Assembly (NCBI RefSeq): GCF_023065955.2
Contig: NW_026622874.1
Span: 26,965,772-27,029,771, forward strand
Length of the DNA: 64,000 nt
Reading direction: 5' to 3'
Source: Ursus arctos
Lineage: Eukaryota; Chordata; Mammalia; Carnivora; Ursidae
This document shows positions 34,715 through 46,904 of this stretch, one piece after another. The first letter of the stretch is position 1, and every line of letters starts with the position of its first letter. Under the pieces are notes generated by a model. The model saw only the letters and a program-made list of their open reading frames with translations. It ran no database searches and was not told where the DNA came from. Both the position numbers and the translations under genes were made by a program.

Positions 34715-35135
34715 TTATTGTCCTTGGGCTGCCATAACCAAGTACCAAAAACTTGGGTGGCTAGAAACATCAGAAATCTTGGTCTCAGTTCCAGAGGCTA
34801 GAAGTCAGAAATCAAGGTATCACTGGGGCCCTGCTCTCTCTGACAGCTCTAGGGGAGAATCCTTCCCTGCTGTTCTAGCTTCTGGTATTTGCTGGAATCC
34901 TTGGTGTTCTTTGCTTATATGTATATGCACCACTCCGGTCTCATGGGCGTCTTCTCGTGTGTCTTCACATTGCTTTCCCTATGTATCTCTCTCTGTGTCC
35001 CTTCGCCCTTCTGAAAGGACACCTGTCAAACTGGATTAGGGCCCACCCTACTGACCTCATTTTAATGTGATTACCTCTTAAAGGCCCTCTTTACCAATAA
35101 AGTCACATTCTGAGTTAGTGGAGTTAGGATTTTAA
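34715..35135 (+). mobile_element. Old LTR- or MER-type repeat
   Basis: Contains 'gggctgccataaccaagtac', 'cttgggtggctagaaac', 'agaggctagaagtcagaaat', 'ggggagaatccttccctgct' and 'ggattagggcccaccctact'. This is a very common mammalian interspersed repeat, probably an LTR. I do not assign a subfamily. The 118-codon frame at 34683-35039 lies in it. Confidence 0.7.
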
Positions 35136-35226
35136 TATACAGATATCTATGTTGTTTTGGACAAAATCTTTCAATTTTAAAATGGGGGCAACCAGATCAA
35201 TTTCCAAAATTAACAGTGCAAAATTA

Positions 35227-35434
35227 GGGGTGCCTGGGTGGCTCAGTCGGTTAAGCGTCTGCCTTCGGCTCAGGTCATGATCTGGGGGTCCTGGGATCAG
35301 GCCCGCATCGGGCTCCCTGCTCAGTGGGGAGTCTGCTTCTCCCTCTCCCTCTGCCCCTCCCCCTTGCTGGTGCTCTCTCTTTCTTTCGCATGTGTTCTCT
35401 CTCTCAAATAAGTAAGTAAAATCTTTTTTTAAAA
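35227..35434 (+). mobile_element. CAN-SINE
   Basis: Typical 'ggctcagtcggttaagcgtc' head, C/T-rich body and AAATCTTTTTTT tail. Perfect duplication aacagtgcaaaatta at 35212-35226 and 35435-35449. Confidence 0.98.
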
Positions 35435-35696
35435 AACAGTGCAAAATTAACCATAAACCATGTCTGTAGGCTGCACATGGTCCTGAGGTCCTCTGATTTA
35501 GCCTCTGGGTTAAGGTAGCATCAGATGCCCTGTGAGGTCACATCTGTAATAAAATGCAGTGATTCTGTTTTCTAGGCTACCGTAAGTGTTGAAACATCTT
35601 ACTGCAACCACAGTCATGCAAGGCTGGCAGGGTGAGGCCAGTGAGGCACTCCCCCTGGGTACAACATTTAAAGGAGTGTCAGAAACAGTAATCAAG

Positions 35697-35900
35697 GGCG
35701 CTTGGGTGGCTCAGTGGGTAAGCGTCTGCCTTCGGCTCAGGTCATGATCTTGGGGTCCTGGGATGGAGCCCTGCTTCAGGATCCCTGCTAAGGAGGGAAC
35801 CTGCTTCTCCTTCTCCCTCTGTCCCTCCTCCCTCACTCATGCTCTCTCTCGATCTGCTCTCTCTCTCTCTCAAATGAATAAATGAAATCTTTAAAAAAAA
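35697..35900 (+). mobile_element. CAN-SINE
   Basis: Same family and orientation as the copy 260 bp upstream. Perfect duplication agaaacagtaatcaag at 35681-35696 and 35901-35916. Confidence 0.98.
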
Positions 35901-35916
35901 AGAAACAGTAATCAAG

Positions 35917-37019
35917 ATAAGTAATATTTTAATACAATAATTTAAAAATCGATAATAGTATAAAAAATCCGTGATGATCAAAATTTCAAAATTTTAAATA
36001 AAGACCAGATCCAACCCCACATTTGAATGAGTTGGCCTCACTCACCTCACCCTATTCCTAGCCCCTGCTCTCTTTCAGCAATACTCACCCTCGCTGCGAG
36101 ATCACGTATGGGAATGCTCTCCTATTGCCTAGGTTCTCCTGTCCTGGAGCTCTAGCCACGTGCTACGCTACAGAAGCAGCAACCCCGCACCTACCCCAAA
36201 TTCTGTGCCCCAACATGCACTGCACTGCAAATCTGATGAGGTAACTAATACTTCTGCGGATTTTCTAGTTCATCTTCCTCCTTTGAAAGAATGAATCTCG
36301 AATGCGGTCATTTCTTCTCGGGGATAGTAGTACTTGCTTCTGATGGAATCTCTTTAATTATATTTTTCTCCCAGACTTCGGCTTAACACCTGCTTACTTC
36401 TGTGGCGCTGTTAGTGCTTCAGATGGGAATCTGACTCTAGCCCTGCAACTAGAGTTGCTGCTGGAGCCCAGAAGATACAGGTTAGTTACCATGGAATGCT
36501 CTTATGTTAGTTCAGCTTTCAGCTTGGAAATCCCATCTGAAGTGTTTTAAGGCTAGATATTACAGAGAGCTCTTTTGACCTTCCCAAGCAGCGACTCAAA
36601 AAACAGACCTTCTCATCCATCATCACCACAAACCCTCTGTGAGATAATTAATGGGCATGATTAGGTAATAGGTGAGGGCAAATGTTAATTCAGAGTTGTC
36701 ACAGTCTCTACAAGCTTTTCTCAGATCCTGAGAGTCACAAGACATGTCAGCATCACAGCAGGACTAACATAGCCAATTATGTAAATATATTTATGAACTG
36801 CCAAAGCACCCATTGAGAAAACAATTGGAACCAGGAGGGAAACTTCAATACTGCATAATTCCTATAACTATACTTTGAATAAGAACAAAATATGAGGAGG
36901 AAAGTTGAACTTGGCCCCAAGTTCCTGTGAAATCTCCTTCTTCAGATGTTACAAGATAAAAAATAGAATTACACAATTAATTTAATTGGTGCGGGACAGT
37001 TGCCTGATTATGTATCTGA
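35917..37019. other. Upstream DNA, nothing recognised
   Basis: Unique-looking. About 36560-36800 has several TAAT/ATTA motifs ('gagataattaatgggcatga'). No repeat or gene recognised. Confidence 0.4.
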
Positions 37020-37250
37020 CTATTCTTCTCTGAGAAATCTCCCCTGTTCTTTACTTGTGGTAAATTTGATCACAGTCGCCCATGTGTCCTGATAGACACT
37101 CATAGCACCTTTTACACTTGTGTGTATTTATCTTTATGTCTGGCTTCCCCTAAGTGACTAAAAGCTCTCTGAGGTCAGGTGTCTTACCTGAATTCTCTTC
37201 AATATCTTAGAACACATAGTAGGTATTCAAATGTTGTTGAATTGGTGTGA
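37020..37250 (+). repeat. L2 LINE 3' end
   Basis: 'aaaagctctctgaggtcagg' and 'cacatagtaggtattcaaatg' match the L2 terminus. Confidence 0.75.
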
Positions 37251-37444
37251 CAGAAGACCACCCCTATCCCAATGCACACAAAATCATCAGCTCTTACGGC
37301 CTTCGAACAAGTATTTCATGGTAACTGTGACATTTATGATCAAAAAGCATTTAATTAACATCAAGGTATCTTTGGTACATTGAGAGTCACATCTTTCATG
37401 TCTTTCATGATCTCATGTAATTCTGTTATCACACAGATTTATAT

Positions 37445-37675
37445 GAAAGTCAGCGTAGCCCACTGGTGCAGATTATGAGCTGCCTAGATTCAAGTCCAGC
37501 CCCAGCCACATATGAGCTGTGCTTTGTTTTCTCTTCTGTGAAATGGGGATGAAAAATATACCAACCTCAACTTTTTAATGAGACCTAAATGAGCTGATTC
37601 TTGAAAATTGTTTAGAACAGTGCCTGAAATATGGTAAGAACTCAGTAAACATTAATCACTATTAATACTGTTACT
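37445..37675 (+). repeat. MIR SINE
   Basis: 'gattcaagtccagccccagc', 'ctcttctgtgaaatggggat' and 'gaacagtgcctgaaatatgg' follow MIR order over its full length. Confidence 0.8.
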
Positions 37676-39479
37676 TCCACTGATGGCACTGAACCATGGA
37701 GAGAGGAAAGAATATATGGATCTGAAGTAAGAAGTGAAACCAAAAAGAAGAGGTCAATTACCAACTGGGGCTTGACCCAGCAAACACCTGGAAGCTGGCT
37801 TTTAGGAATCAAATGAGCAATTGGGATTCAGGAAGGAATCAGGTAATCGAGGCTGCAAAAGACAGAGTCAGATTCCAGACCTGCTGTTCCAGGCGGAATT
37901 CAGGGAGCTCCTTTCTAGGGCAGGGAGCCTTTCCTATCTACCTGATGGGAGCGGAGTCCTTACCAGGATGCAGCCAACAAAAGACAGCGATCCAGTTAAG
38001 TTAGGAAGGAGACAGCAGGTGGGTTTACGAGGCGACTCTGGGAGCCCAGAAGCAGACCTGAAAGTCTATTCTAACCATTATAGACCTGGTGGTGCCACTT
38101 TCTTTACCATGTACATACTCAGATTTCCCTTTGGCTTTGCCCCAACATTTTGGACTCTTGCTATCTGAAACTTTAATTGTATTGACTTGACTTTATATCT
38201 CCTTAGCAACCATGATTACTTCAAATGCTTCTGGGCTTGCTTGATTTTTTCCCCCTTTCATTATTATCGATGTTGTTTTCTGGACGCAGATAAAACTCTT
38301 CTTTTCCACAAACAGGTTTTTAGTTAAAGTAAAACTTTTATATCCCCAAGTTGTTGGTTGCTAAGGGGACCAACGTATGCAAATAACTTACAAACACAAC
38401 AAAGGCCCCAGGAATGGGCCAACAGGTGTAATGTGTATTTACTGCTGTGACTCAGATTTTGCACCTGAGTTTTTTTTCTGATTTATTAGGGATTTCTATT
38501 TTTCCTCTCACATTATGCTCACATATTACTATACACATATTAATGTATCACGTCATGCTCAGTTTAATTAAAACTAAGATGTGAGTATTTACTGTTTTAT
38601 TTTTAACAATTGTTGATGAAAATCTGTTGGCCATCAAGTACAGCTGTGAACAAAATAAACTGCCTTTTTTTTCACTTTGCTATCTACCCCAACAGTGGAA
38701 TGCTAAGTTTTGTGGTAGTTTTTCTTTGGAAGAAAGTTGGGTGGAAAAAAACTTCAGTGTTTTCCATTGATATTTTCTCAAGAAGGGAGCCAATAGTGCA
38801 TTGTTGAGATTCCAAAATGCCTTGCCAATCTTCTTGGTAATTAATTGTAGCGTTTCCTTTGCCTAAAGTGATGGATATCATTTGCACGATTTTTTTTATG
38901 TGGCATTATATTCTTCGTATACTATATCTGCATATTTGGGGCAGTATAGATTTTAACCTCAAGTGTCTTCCCTGCTGCACTTGGCCTTGAGTTCTGAGTC
39001 TGGGGTTAAGTACCCCTTTACTGTAATCCTATAACAAAGTATGTGTTCAATAAAAATCAAACCGACATTATTGTTTATAAAGGATTATACTAAAACTCCA
39101 AAGACTGGGTGATAAAAATATGAAAACTGGACAGCCGTCTTTGTAAAGATTTGATTATCTAGTTGGGAAGACAACATGTCCATGAAAAAAACAAAAATGA
39201 ATTATAAAGGCGCACTTGGAATGGACCACGAAGGAAACATCTGCTAAGGTACATAATAAATATTTATTTAAATTAATTATGATGGGAGCATTTCCAGTCC
39301 TATTTCGAGGACCTCTCTTTGAGAATACTTTGTTAGCAATTTGTTTATAATATTTAGTATGAAAGTAAGTTATTTTAAAATTCAATTCATGATGATTTTT
39401 TGTCATTAATCTGGTCTAGGTTTCCTCAACATTTTCCTGGTGAAGTCATCACAGAGTGAATCATTCTGTTAGACACCAT
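37676..39479. other. Upstream DNA, nothing recognised
   Basis: Frames at 37813-38004 and 37821-38168 overlap each other and match nothing known. No clear repeat assigned. Confidence 0.4.
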
Positions 39480-39645
39480 GATGCCCACCTGATTGCCCTC
39501 AGCGCATTTGATTGTATTTGTACATCTCTCTTCCCCTTTTGACGGTGGGTCCCTTAGGGTAGGGACTGTGTCACCCTCGTGTTTGTGTCCCTAATGCCTA
39601 ATACATAGTAGCTTCTCAATAAAAGTTTGTTGACATGAACTCAAG
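39480..39645 (+). repeat. L2 LINE 3' end
   Basis: 'cttagggtagggactgtgtc', 'aatgcctaatacatagtagc' and 'ttctcaataaaagtttgttg' are typical of the L2 3' end. Confidence 0.8.
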
Positions 39646-39669
39646 TATTTCAGCAACCTCAGAGACTTT

Positions 39670-40105
39670 TATTTATATAAATTTCATAAATTTTTAATTA
39701 TTAAATATTCCAAAAGAACAGAAAATAGCATAAACCTGGATTTTAAAAGTACTAACTTTTCCCGAATTTGCTTTAGTTTTTTTTTTTCTTTTTTGAGGAA
39801 AAATAGATTACAGCTAGAGTCCCAGTGAACTGCCCCCCCCACCTCCTCCGCATTCCTTTCTTTTTCCTTCCCCCAAATAGCCATTCTTCTGAAGTTGGTG
39901 TTCATCCTTCCTGTGCTTGTACTTATGTCTTTCCAATGTATGTATGTAGCCATAAAAATATAAAGTATTTTAATTTTTCCACAATGGTATCATATTATAT
40001 GAATTCTTTTCAACTGGCTTTTTTTTTCATTCAGAATTTGTGTTGTTAAGATCTATCCATATTGACACATGCAGAGTTTTTCAGAGTGATCCATTTCCCC
40101 CGATC
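39670..40105. repeat. Possible old L1 3' region fragment
   Basis: 'acaatggtatcatattatat', 'cttttcaactggcttttttt' and 'gatctatccatattgacac' resemble L1M 3' sequence. Orientation is not certain. Confidence 0.4.
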
Positions 40106-41058
40106 AGATTTAGAATAAAATTCTCTATCATCTAAAATCTAATAGTTGGCCTCAATTTATATAATAACGAAAGAAGGTCCTATGAATATGAGGCAAAGAG
40201 AAAGGGGTCAAGAATCCCTTCCCTGCCTTTCCATCCTGTCAGACTACCTTGGCCAGCGCTCTCTACTGACTACTGCATCAGGGCAAAGACTCCTGAATGA
40301 AGAGCCAGAGCTTAGAAAGGCCAGGCAAGGCAGGAACTGTGCACACTGGCCCACACATCCACATCAGAAACAGTCCAGCGGTCACCAAATCCACACCCAG
40401 TTTAGAGCACTGGCAGGGAAAGAAGGTCAGAATCTCTCTTCTGAAATTTCAGAAGAGACATCTTCCCTACCCTGCATCTCAACTTTTCTTCCAAAGACAT
40501 ATGACTTGTTAATGGCCAGACCCACTACATGGGTTGCTAATGCAAGTTATCCAAATTTTCCCATCAAATGAGAATGTATACAGTATTTGTGAAAACAAAG
40601 CAGTTGCTTAGAAAAAGCGGCTTGCTCGTGAATTACATGCACAATTTCCTAAAAGCATTTGCCTAGACAAAGTCCCTTTTATCATGTGGCTCCTGGGTAA
40701 CTAATTCTCATTTAATGTGAAACTGAAAGATTAAGAAGTCGTAATTTACCTCTAGTCCGTTGCCAGATGACTGCTGCTAAGGCCTTTGTCTCTGAGATCT
40801 TAAATGTTCCAACATTTGATGCTAAAGTCCATTTCTTGCCTTTTATTCTTTTTTCTTCCCTGAAAATCTGGCTAAAACGAAGGATCAATAAAAAAAAAAT
40901 CTCTCGAAAAATTTTAAAGAACATGTAAGTTTCTCTGACGCTTCTGGTTCACACATCTGTGTACTTGAGGATACCCACGTACAAAATCTAAACTTTGAAA
41001 ACAGATAAAATAGATGGTAGGTTCTGGCTTCGTACAATTTATCTTGGGGCTTCTCTAA
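40106..41058. other. Upstream DNA, nothing recognised
   Basis: Includes an open frame (40146-40571) that lacks an ATG at its start and matches nothing known. Not called. Confidence 0.4.
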
Positions 41059-41069
41059 AAATCTTGTTC

Positions 41070-41275
41070 CCTGGGGCACCTGGGTGGCTTAGCTGGTTAA
41101 ACGTCTGACTCTTGATTTTGGCTCAGGTCATGATCTCAGCCTTGTGAGACTGAGCCCTGCATGGGGCTCTGTGCTCAGTGGGGTGTCTGCTTAGGATTCT
41201 CTCTCTCTCTCCCTCTGCCCCTTCCGCCCCGGATGCGTGCTCTCTCTCTCTCAAATAAATCTTTTTTTTTTTTTT
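41070..41275 (+). mobile_element. CAN-SINE
   Basis: 'ggggcacctgggtggcttag' head, CT-rich body and T-rich tail. Duplication aaatcttgttc at 41059-41069 and 41276-41286. Confidence 0.95.
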
Positions 41276-41286
41276 AAATCTTGTTC

Positions 41287-42077
41287 TCTTTCCAAAGTTT
41301 TGTTTACCTAATAACATTTTACAAAGATTTGCTTGTTTAGGTACATCTCTATGTGTGAGAAAGCAAAGCCTTGATAATATAATGTCTAATTCCTCCAATT
41401 AAAACTACTTTAAATAAGTGGTATGCAATATGTGCAAATTTGTAATCCCTTATCACTTTTCATTTCCAGAGGTTCCCCAAATCAAATAATAACCTAATCT
41501 GATAAGACACAGCTAATATGTAAACACTGCTTCACCATGCTGTACAGCCCACAAGCACAAGGATTAAAGAAAGCATTCACAGGAAGAGGAAGTTAGACCT
41601 TTTCTATTTGAAACTGCAAAGGAATTTAAGTATAAGTAATGCAATTAACCAGAGAAGGACTTCAGCGTGAACACCGGCATAGTAAACAACTCTGCCCTCA
41701 ATGAAGCTTGGCCTGATGTTTAAGAAAAACAGAGTGGCCTCTGTTTCCTGGCTCCTAGAAAAGCAGACTCAGCAGTAGTTTTGTCCTCTTCTTCCCGGAC
41801 CCAGGTTCCAGCTGTCCCTAGAACAAGCCAAGGCTTTCCCAGTTACCTGTATCCCTTTATGCAGCAGCTCAGTGTCAGAGCGGTGAGGTCCTGAGAAAAT
41901 ACTGAGCAAGTCCAAGCCTGCTGGAATCACCCAGGGAAGCAAACACTGTTCTAGATATTGGATTCTGCAGCCTCATCACCAAGGCGATGTGGCCAAACAT
42001 CCTGTGTCTAGCATTGGGGCAGTTTCTAAACTTTCTAAACTCTGCAATCCAGTTATTTCTTTTCTTTGATTGGATCC

Positions 42078-42127
<50 letters not shown>

Positions 42128-43289
42128 ACAATTATCCATAGCACAAAAGCTTTTATAAAATTGATGCACTTTTGTCTCAATTATCAGGATATTTCAAATA
42201 TTTCAGGTAAAGGTGGTACGTTAGCTTGAATGATTTATGTAGAATCTCATTTCTCTAATTCTCTTTACACGAGTACATGTGAACCAGCATAGTTGACTTA
42301 GATTACAATTAAAATGCTAATAATCAGATAGGTAACAATATAATTTTTCTCTCTCATGTCATCCCCCACATCATGTTACTTTTCACACTTTGGAATGACT
42401 CAAGTGGATTCATCCATAAGAGCTTCCTAGATACATTCTAGAGGCTACATGCTATTCTGTTTACCTTTAAGCTCTCACCTTTACAGATCTAACCAGCTGT
42501 TAATTTAGGTTTTCCTTTGAAAATATTGTGAAGGGAGAATTTTCTAGTGGCTCTTGCATTGTGGGTTTTTTTTTTTCCATTTCCACTTGGCATCCTATCT
42601 GCCAAGTTTCTAATGCACCCCAGGACGCTCTGTTATGATACTCCATCAGGGAAATGAAGGCTAGTCTGTCATGCATCATACGCCTCCTCTGTTCTCCTCT
42701 CAATCAGAAGTAACCTGTTCTGCATGCCATTTTTTCAGAGGAACCTGAGTAAGAGCTGACTAGCTAGCATGGCTTGTTAGTGGATGATGGAAACTTCTTC
42801 TAGGCAGCATAGGTGCATTTAAAGGAAGCTTTCTTCACAGAGTTTAATGACAAAAATTTCAGTCATCATAACAAGTTAATAAAATAGTTTATTTGCAGAG
42901 ACGATTTTTAGAGTCTTAGCAATCTTAAAATACACAGTGACAGTCAGTGTTTATAAGACTGGTTCAAATACCTAGTAATTGTTTGTGAAGAAAAGTATCA
43001 CTAATTCCAACAAATTGGGAAAAGATACAGGTCAAATTAAAGAAAAGTCAGTCCTATTTTTAAGGTAGTTTAAAGATATACTCCCTTCCCTTTCTTGGCT
43101 TCCAGAATGCTGACAGCAGGCTTAAATCACCTCCCTAGGCCAAGTCTTAGATCATTTATGGAGAAGCTGACAGGCTTAAGAAGACAGGTCTATTGCTCAC
43201 TGTGTGCCTGATCCCTACAATGAGTCTGCCACTGAGAAACTTAGCACTCCACAAGATATCCCCACCTTACTCACATACTGTTATTAGTT
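41287..43289. other. Upstream DNA with (CA)n
   Basis: A CA repeat of about 20 units lies at about 42084-42124. The rest is unique-looking. The 101-codon frame at 41875-42180 is read through the CA repeat and is not called. Confidence 0.5.
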
Positions 43290-44345
43290 CTCATAAATAT
43301 AAATGGACCACCAGGGATCATCAAATGTAAGAGGAAATACTTTAACACAAAAAAGATCAAAACAATAGAAAAACAAAAATCTCAGAGAAACAGAGACAAT
43401 CCAGAGACTGAAAGAAAATTTCAGAGAAACCATAGCTATTATTCTGAGAGCTAAGAGAAGTAACTAGATGAGATGATGGACATATCAATTAGTTTGATTG
43501 TGGTAATCATTTCACAATGTATACATTTACAAAATCATCACTTTGTATATACTTTGAATATACACAATTTTTGTCAATTATATTTCAATGAAGCCAGAGT
43601 AAAGAAGTAAACTTATCTTTTAAGAGAAAATCCAGTAAAATTAATTAATAATCAAAAAAGAGAAAATCTTGCATCCACAAAATAAAAACAGGAGAACATA
43701 AAAAAGGAACATTCAGAGAACAAAAAAGATACTCTTGGAAATAAAAATATTGGTAGCAGAAATAAAATAATTGCAAAAAAAATTTAAGCAGATACATTTA
43801 GGGATATTTTCCCCCAAATATAACACAAAGCATGAAGAATAGAAAATAGGAAAGAAAATATAAGATAGAGGTTTAGTTCAAGAGCTCTCCTGTTAAAATA
43901 ATCGTGGTTCCACAAAAAGAAAATAGATAAAATTTTACCAGAGAAAATTATCAAAGAAATGCTGCAAGAAAAATTTCCAGAACTGAAGGCCAAAAGTCAC
44001 CAAAACTGAAACAGCTCACAGCGTGTACAGCTCACTAAATGAAAAGGTAGAACCTGCCAGAACATTGGAGATAAAAAGAAGACCCATAAAACCTCAAAAG
44101 AGAAAAAATAAATCACAGACCACAAATCAAGATTCAGAGTGATATTGGACTATGAATATTAACACAGAATTTGAAGACAATTTAGCAATAACTTCAAATT
44201 TCTGCGTGAAAATTTGCCAAATGAAAATTCTATACCTAGCCAATCTAATCATATGTCAGAAAATACAGTTATTTTCAGACATGAAAATTCTCAAAGTATT
44301 TACCTCCTATCCTGAGATGACATTCAAAACTTAAAAACCAGCATG
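43290..44345 (+). repeat. HAL1 or L1M ORF1-type fragment
   Basis: A-rich sequence with 'aaattttaccagagaaaatt', 'gctgcaagaaaaatttccag', 'ccaaaagtcaccaaaactga' and 'agaaaatacagttattttca' follows old L1/HAL1 ORF1 3' order. No intact frame remains. Confidence 0.6.
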
Positions 44346-45012
44346 ACATGGCACTTCCAACTAGGTCAGAACTACAGTAGAATGCATGTCCATTGTTAAC
44401 ATGTGAAGTATAATGTGGGTTCTGCCCAGTTTCCGTAAACTCTTTCTTGGCAGTTGTGGGATGATACGCTCCAACAAAGCTAAGAAATAGAATAAGAAAT
44501 TAGAAGACATGGAGTACAGGTTATAGAAGTGAGGCAAAAGCAATTCATAGAAACATGGCTGAGGGAAGCCCCAGGGCTTCAGACATCGGATAGGCTTACG
44601 GAGCAAATGATCTGCATTGGAGCCAAGTGAAGGAAGGCCGGAGAAATGTCTGCAAGTAAAAAAATGAACTTGACAGATTTCTTGGTGGGTGATGCACTGA
44701 GAAAATGTTTATACTTCTGTCAGAAACTTGAGGAACAATATAGTGATAGATACATAGGAAACTGAGCAAATAAAAAGTAAAAACAATTATTTACTAATTC
44801 TAGAGAAAAGACAAGTAGTATTAGAAAGGAAGTACACTTGCATTTTCCTATATGGGTCCCAGTGAATAATGCTTTTTAATCATAATAATGTAAACATTGA
44901 ATATTGACTTAACCAATAGTTGTGGTATAACATCCTTGTGCCTGTTGTCTCCCTAACCCAATACATGTAATTAGTCAACAAATCCCACAGATCGTAAGTC
45001 ATAAGTGGTTTT
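44346..45012. other. Upstream DNA, nothing firm
   Basis: May include more of the preceding L1/HAL1-like element near 44640-44800. No gene seen. Confidence 0.4.
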
Positions 45013-45027
45013 AAAAGTTCCCCTTTT

Positions 45028-45228
45028 GGGCGCTTGGGTGCCTCAATTGGTTAAACATTCAACACGTGATTTCGGCTTAGATCATGATCCGAGATGTGAG
45101 ATTGAGCCCTGGGTCAGGCTCTGTGCTGGGTATGAAGCCTGCTTGGGATTCTCTCTCTCTCTCTCGCTCTGACCCTCCTCTCTCTCTCTCTCTCCCCACC
45201 CCATGCCCCTCAATTTAAAAAAAAAAAA
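45028..45228 (+). mobile_element. CAN-SINE, diverged
   Basis: 'gggcgcttgggtgcctcaat' head, CT-rich body and poly-A. The flanking duplications aaaagttcccctttt (45013) and aaaagtctccctttc (about 45229) differ at two to three places, so this copy is older. Confidence 0.93.
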
Positions 45229-45895
45229 AAAAGTCTCCCTTTCTTCTCTATCCCACTACTTAGGCTGTCAAGTCTTAACTGGGGGCAGGTAACTCCAGCT
45301 GGGGGATCAACCCAGGGTCCTGACAGGGTCAAGCCCAGGGGCAGAAACTGGAACACTGAAAGCTCATTAAACTAAAACAAAATCAAAATAAAGTTGGGGA
45401 GAATAACCAGGAGAGAGGAGAGTAATTACCCAAAGAATTATGTAATTGAAGACAGCGATGAAAACAAAGAGACATATGGCAAATTGGTCAAAAACAGACT
45501 CTGAATCAAGTTTCTGTCACTTATTTGCTTTGTGACCACTTTGTTCTTTTCTTTTTCTTCATAAAAATAATACTAATATAATACTAATATATATTGTATA
45601 ATATATAATAATATTAATATATTAATAATAATAATGCTTTCCTCACAGGGCTGTATATGAGAATTACATAACTTGTGACATGTAAAGGCATAGAATTATG
45701 TCTGGTGTATGGTAAAAGTTCATCAGATATTAGCTATTATTGTTGGCACAGTTACTCTCCAAAGAGGCAGGGAAAGCAGCTTTCAGGTGCTCATGAAATG
45801 TTGAATAGAGAATCCAAAATGCAAGCACGCACGGAGATGTGGATGGGGACTGGTTAAGCACAAGGGACGTGTTACTTCGTCATTTTTACTGGGAT
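45229..45895. other. Upstream DNA with AT-rich simple repeat
   Basis: About 45565-45638 is an (ATA/ATAT)n-like stretch. The rest is unique-looking. Confidence 0.5.
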
Positions 45896-45899
45896 TACT

Positions 45900-46305
45900 G
45901 CCATAGCCCCTGAGTTGGTGTCCTTGCACCAACCCACTTTCTAATCTTTTCTCCCTGCTGTGGTCAGAATAAAACCCTGCTGAAAGCTTTCCAGTGGCTT
46001 CCCATGGCTTTCCGGATAAAAGTCAAGATACTGGCAAAAAAAGAAGGCTCTACAATCACATATTTCTTCAGTTTCATGTTCTACCTTGCTGCCACGTGTT
46101 ATCACCCTAGTTTCCAGCTTTAGTACTACTATCTTCCCCCCAAAAGCCAAGCTCTCCAATGCTCAGACCCATCTGCATAAAATCTCAGTCCTTGACCCAA
46201 ATCTATCTGGCTAACTTCCACTCATCTTTCAGGACTCCTTCTAAGATTTAGCATGACTTTCTCTCTCTTGTCTTCTCTCACAGAACCTTGTTGGACTTCT
46301 CCTTC
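45900..46305 (+). repeat. L2 LINE, interrupted by L1
   Basis: 'ctttccagtggcttcccatg', 'gctttccggataaaagtcaa' and 'atctttcaggactccttcta' are L2. It is cut by an L1 piece and its 3' end resumes at about 46560. Confidence 0.8.
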
Positions 46306-46559
46306 TAGCACCAAATTTATCTCTTTGATTGTTGAGAGGTTTTTGATTACCAGTTCAGTCTTCTTCCTAGTCATCAGTCCATTCAGATGGTCTGTTTCTT
46401 CATGATTCAGCCTTGGTACATTGTATGTTTCTGGGAATCTATCCATTTCTTCTAGGTTGTCCAATTTGTTGGCATACCTTTTATAGTTCTTATCTCACTG
46501 TGCTGTATTCATTGGTTTTTTGATGTGTCTATCCTTCTTTTAAATCAGGGTCTATATCT
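46306..46559 (-). mobile_element. L1 ORF2 fragment, antisense, inside L2
   Basis: 'ttcttcatgattcagccttg', 'ggaatctatccatttcttct' and 'aggttgtccaatttgttggc' are reversed L1 ORF2 sequence. Confidence 0.85.
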
Positions 46560-46645
46560 TTTACTTCCTGTATTCCCAAATTTTTGACCGATGCCCAACA
46601 CATAGTAAAAGCTGTAATAAATGTTTGAAGAGCAAAGAAAGAGTT
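46560..46645 (+). repeat. L2 LINE 3' end
   Basis: 'ccaacacatagtaaaagctg' and 'taataaatgtttgaag' are an L2 terminus and complete the copy at 45900. Confidence 0.7.
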
Positions 46646-46684
46646 TGGGATTGGTAAAACTTGCTTAAAAATACAAAAGATTTT

Positions 46685-46882
46685 CTTTTAAAGATTTTAT
46701 TTATTTATTTGACAGAGAGAGAGGCAGCGAGAGAGGGAACACAAGCAGGGGGAGTGGGAGAGGGAGAAGCAGGCTTCCCGCTGAGCAGGGAGCCCGATGT
46801 GGGGCTCGATCCCAGAACGCCAGGATCACGACCTGAGCTGAGCTAAAGGCAGACACTTGATGGCTAAGCCACTCAGGCACCC
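46685..46882 (-). mobile_element. CAN-SINE, antisense
   Basis: Reversed tail 'aaagattttatttatttatt', 'cacaagcagggggagtggga' and the end 'agccactcaggcaccc'. Flanking 'aaaatacaaaagatttt' and 'aaaatataccaaaagatttt' form a slightly diverged duplication. Confidence 0.95.
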
Positions 46883-46904
46883 TTAAAATATACCAAAAGA
46901 TTTT

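Noticed and set aside
40146..40571. 141-codon frame
   Set aside because: It has no ATG at its start and no recognisable motif, and it shows no splice or promoter context.
41875..42180. 101-codon frame with a Cys-Val repeat
   Set aside because: The Cys-Val repeat is just the (CA)n microsatellite translated.
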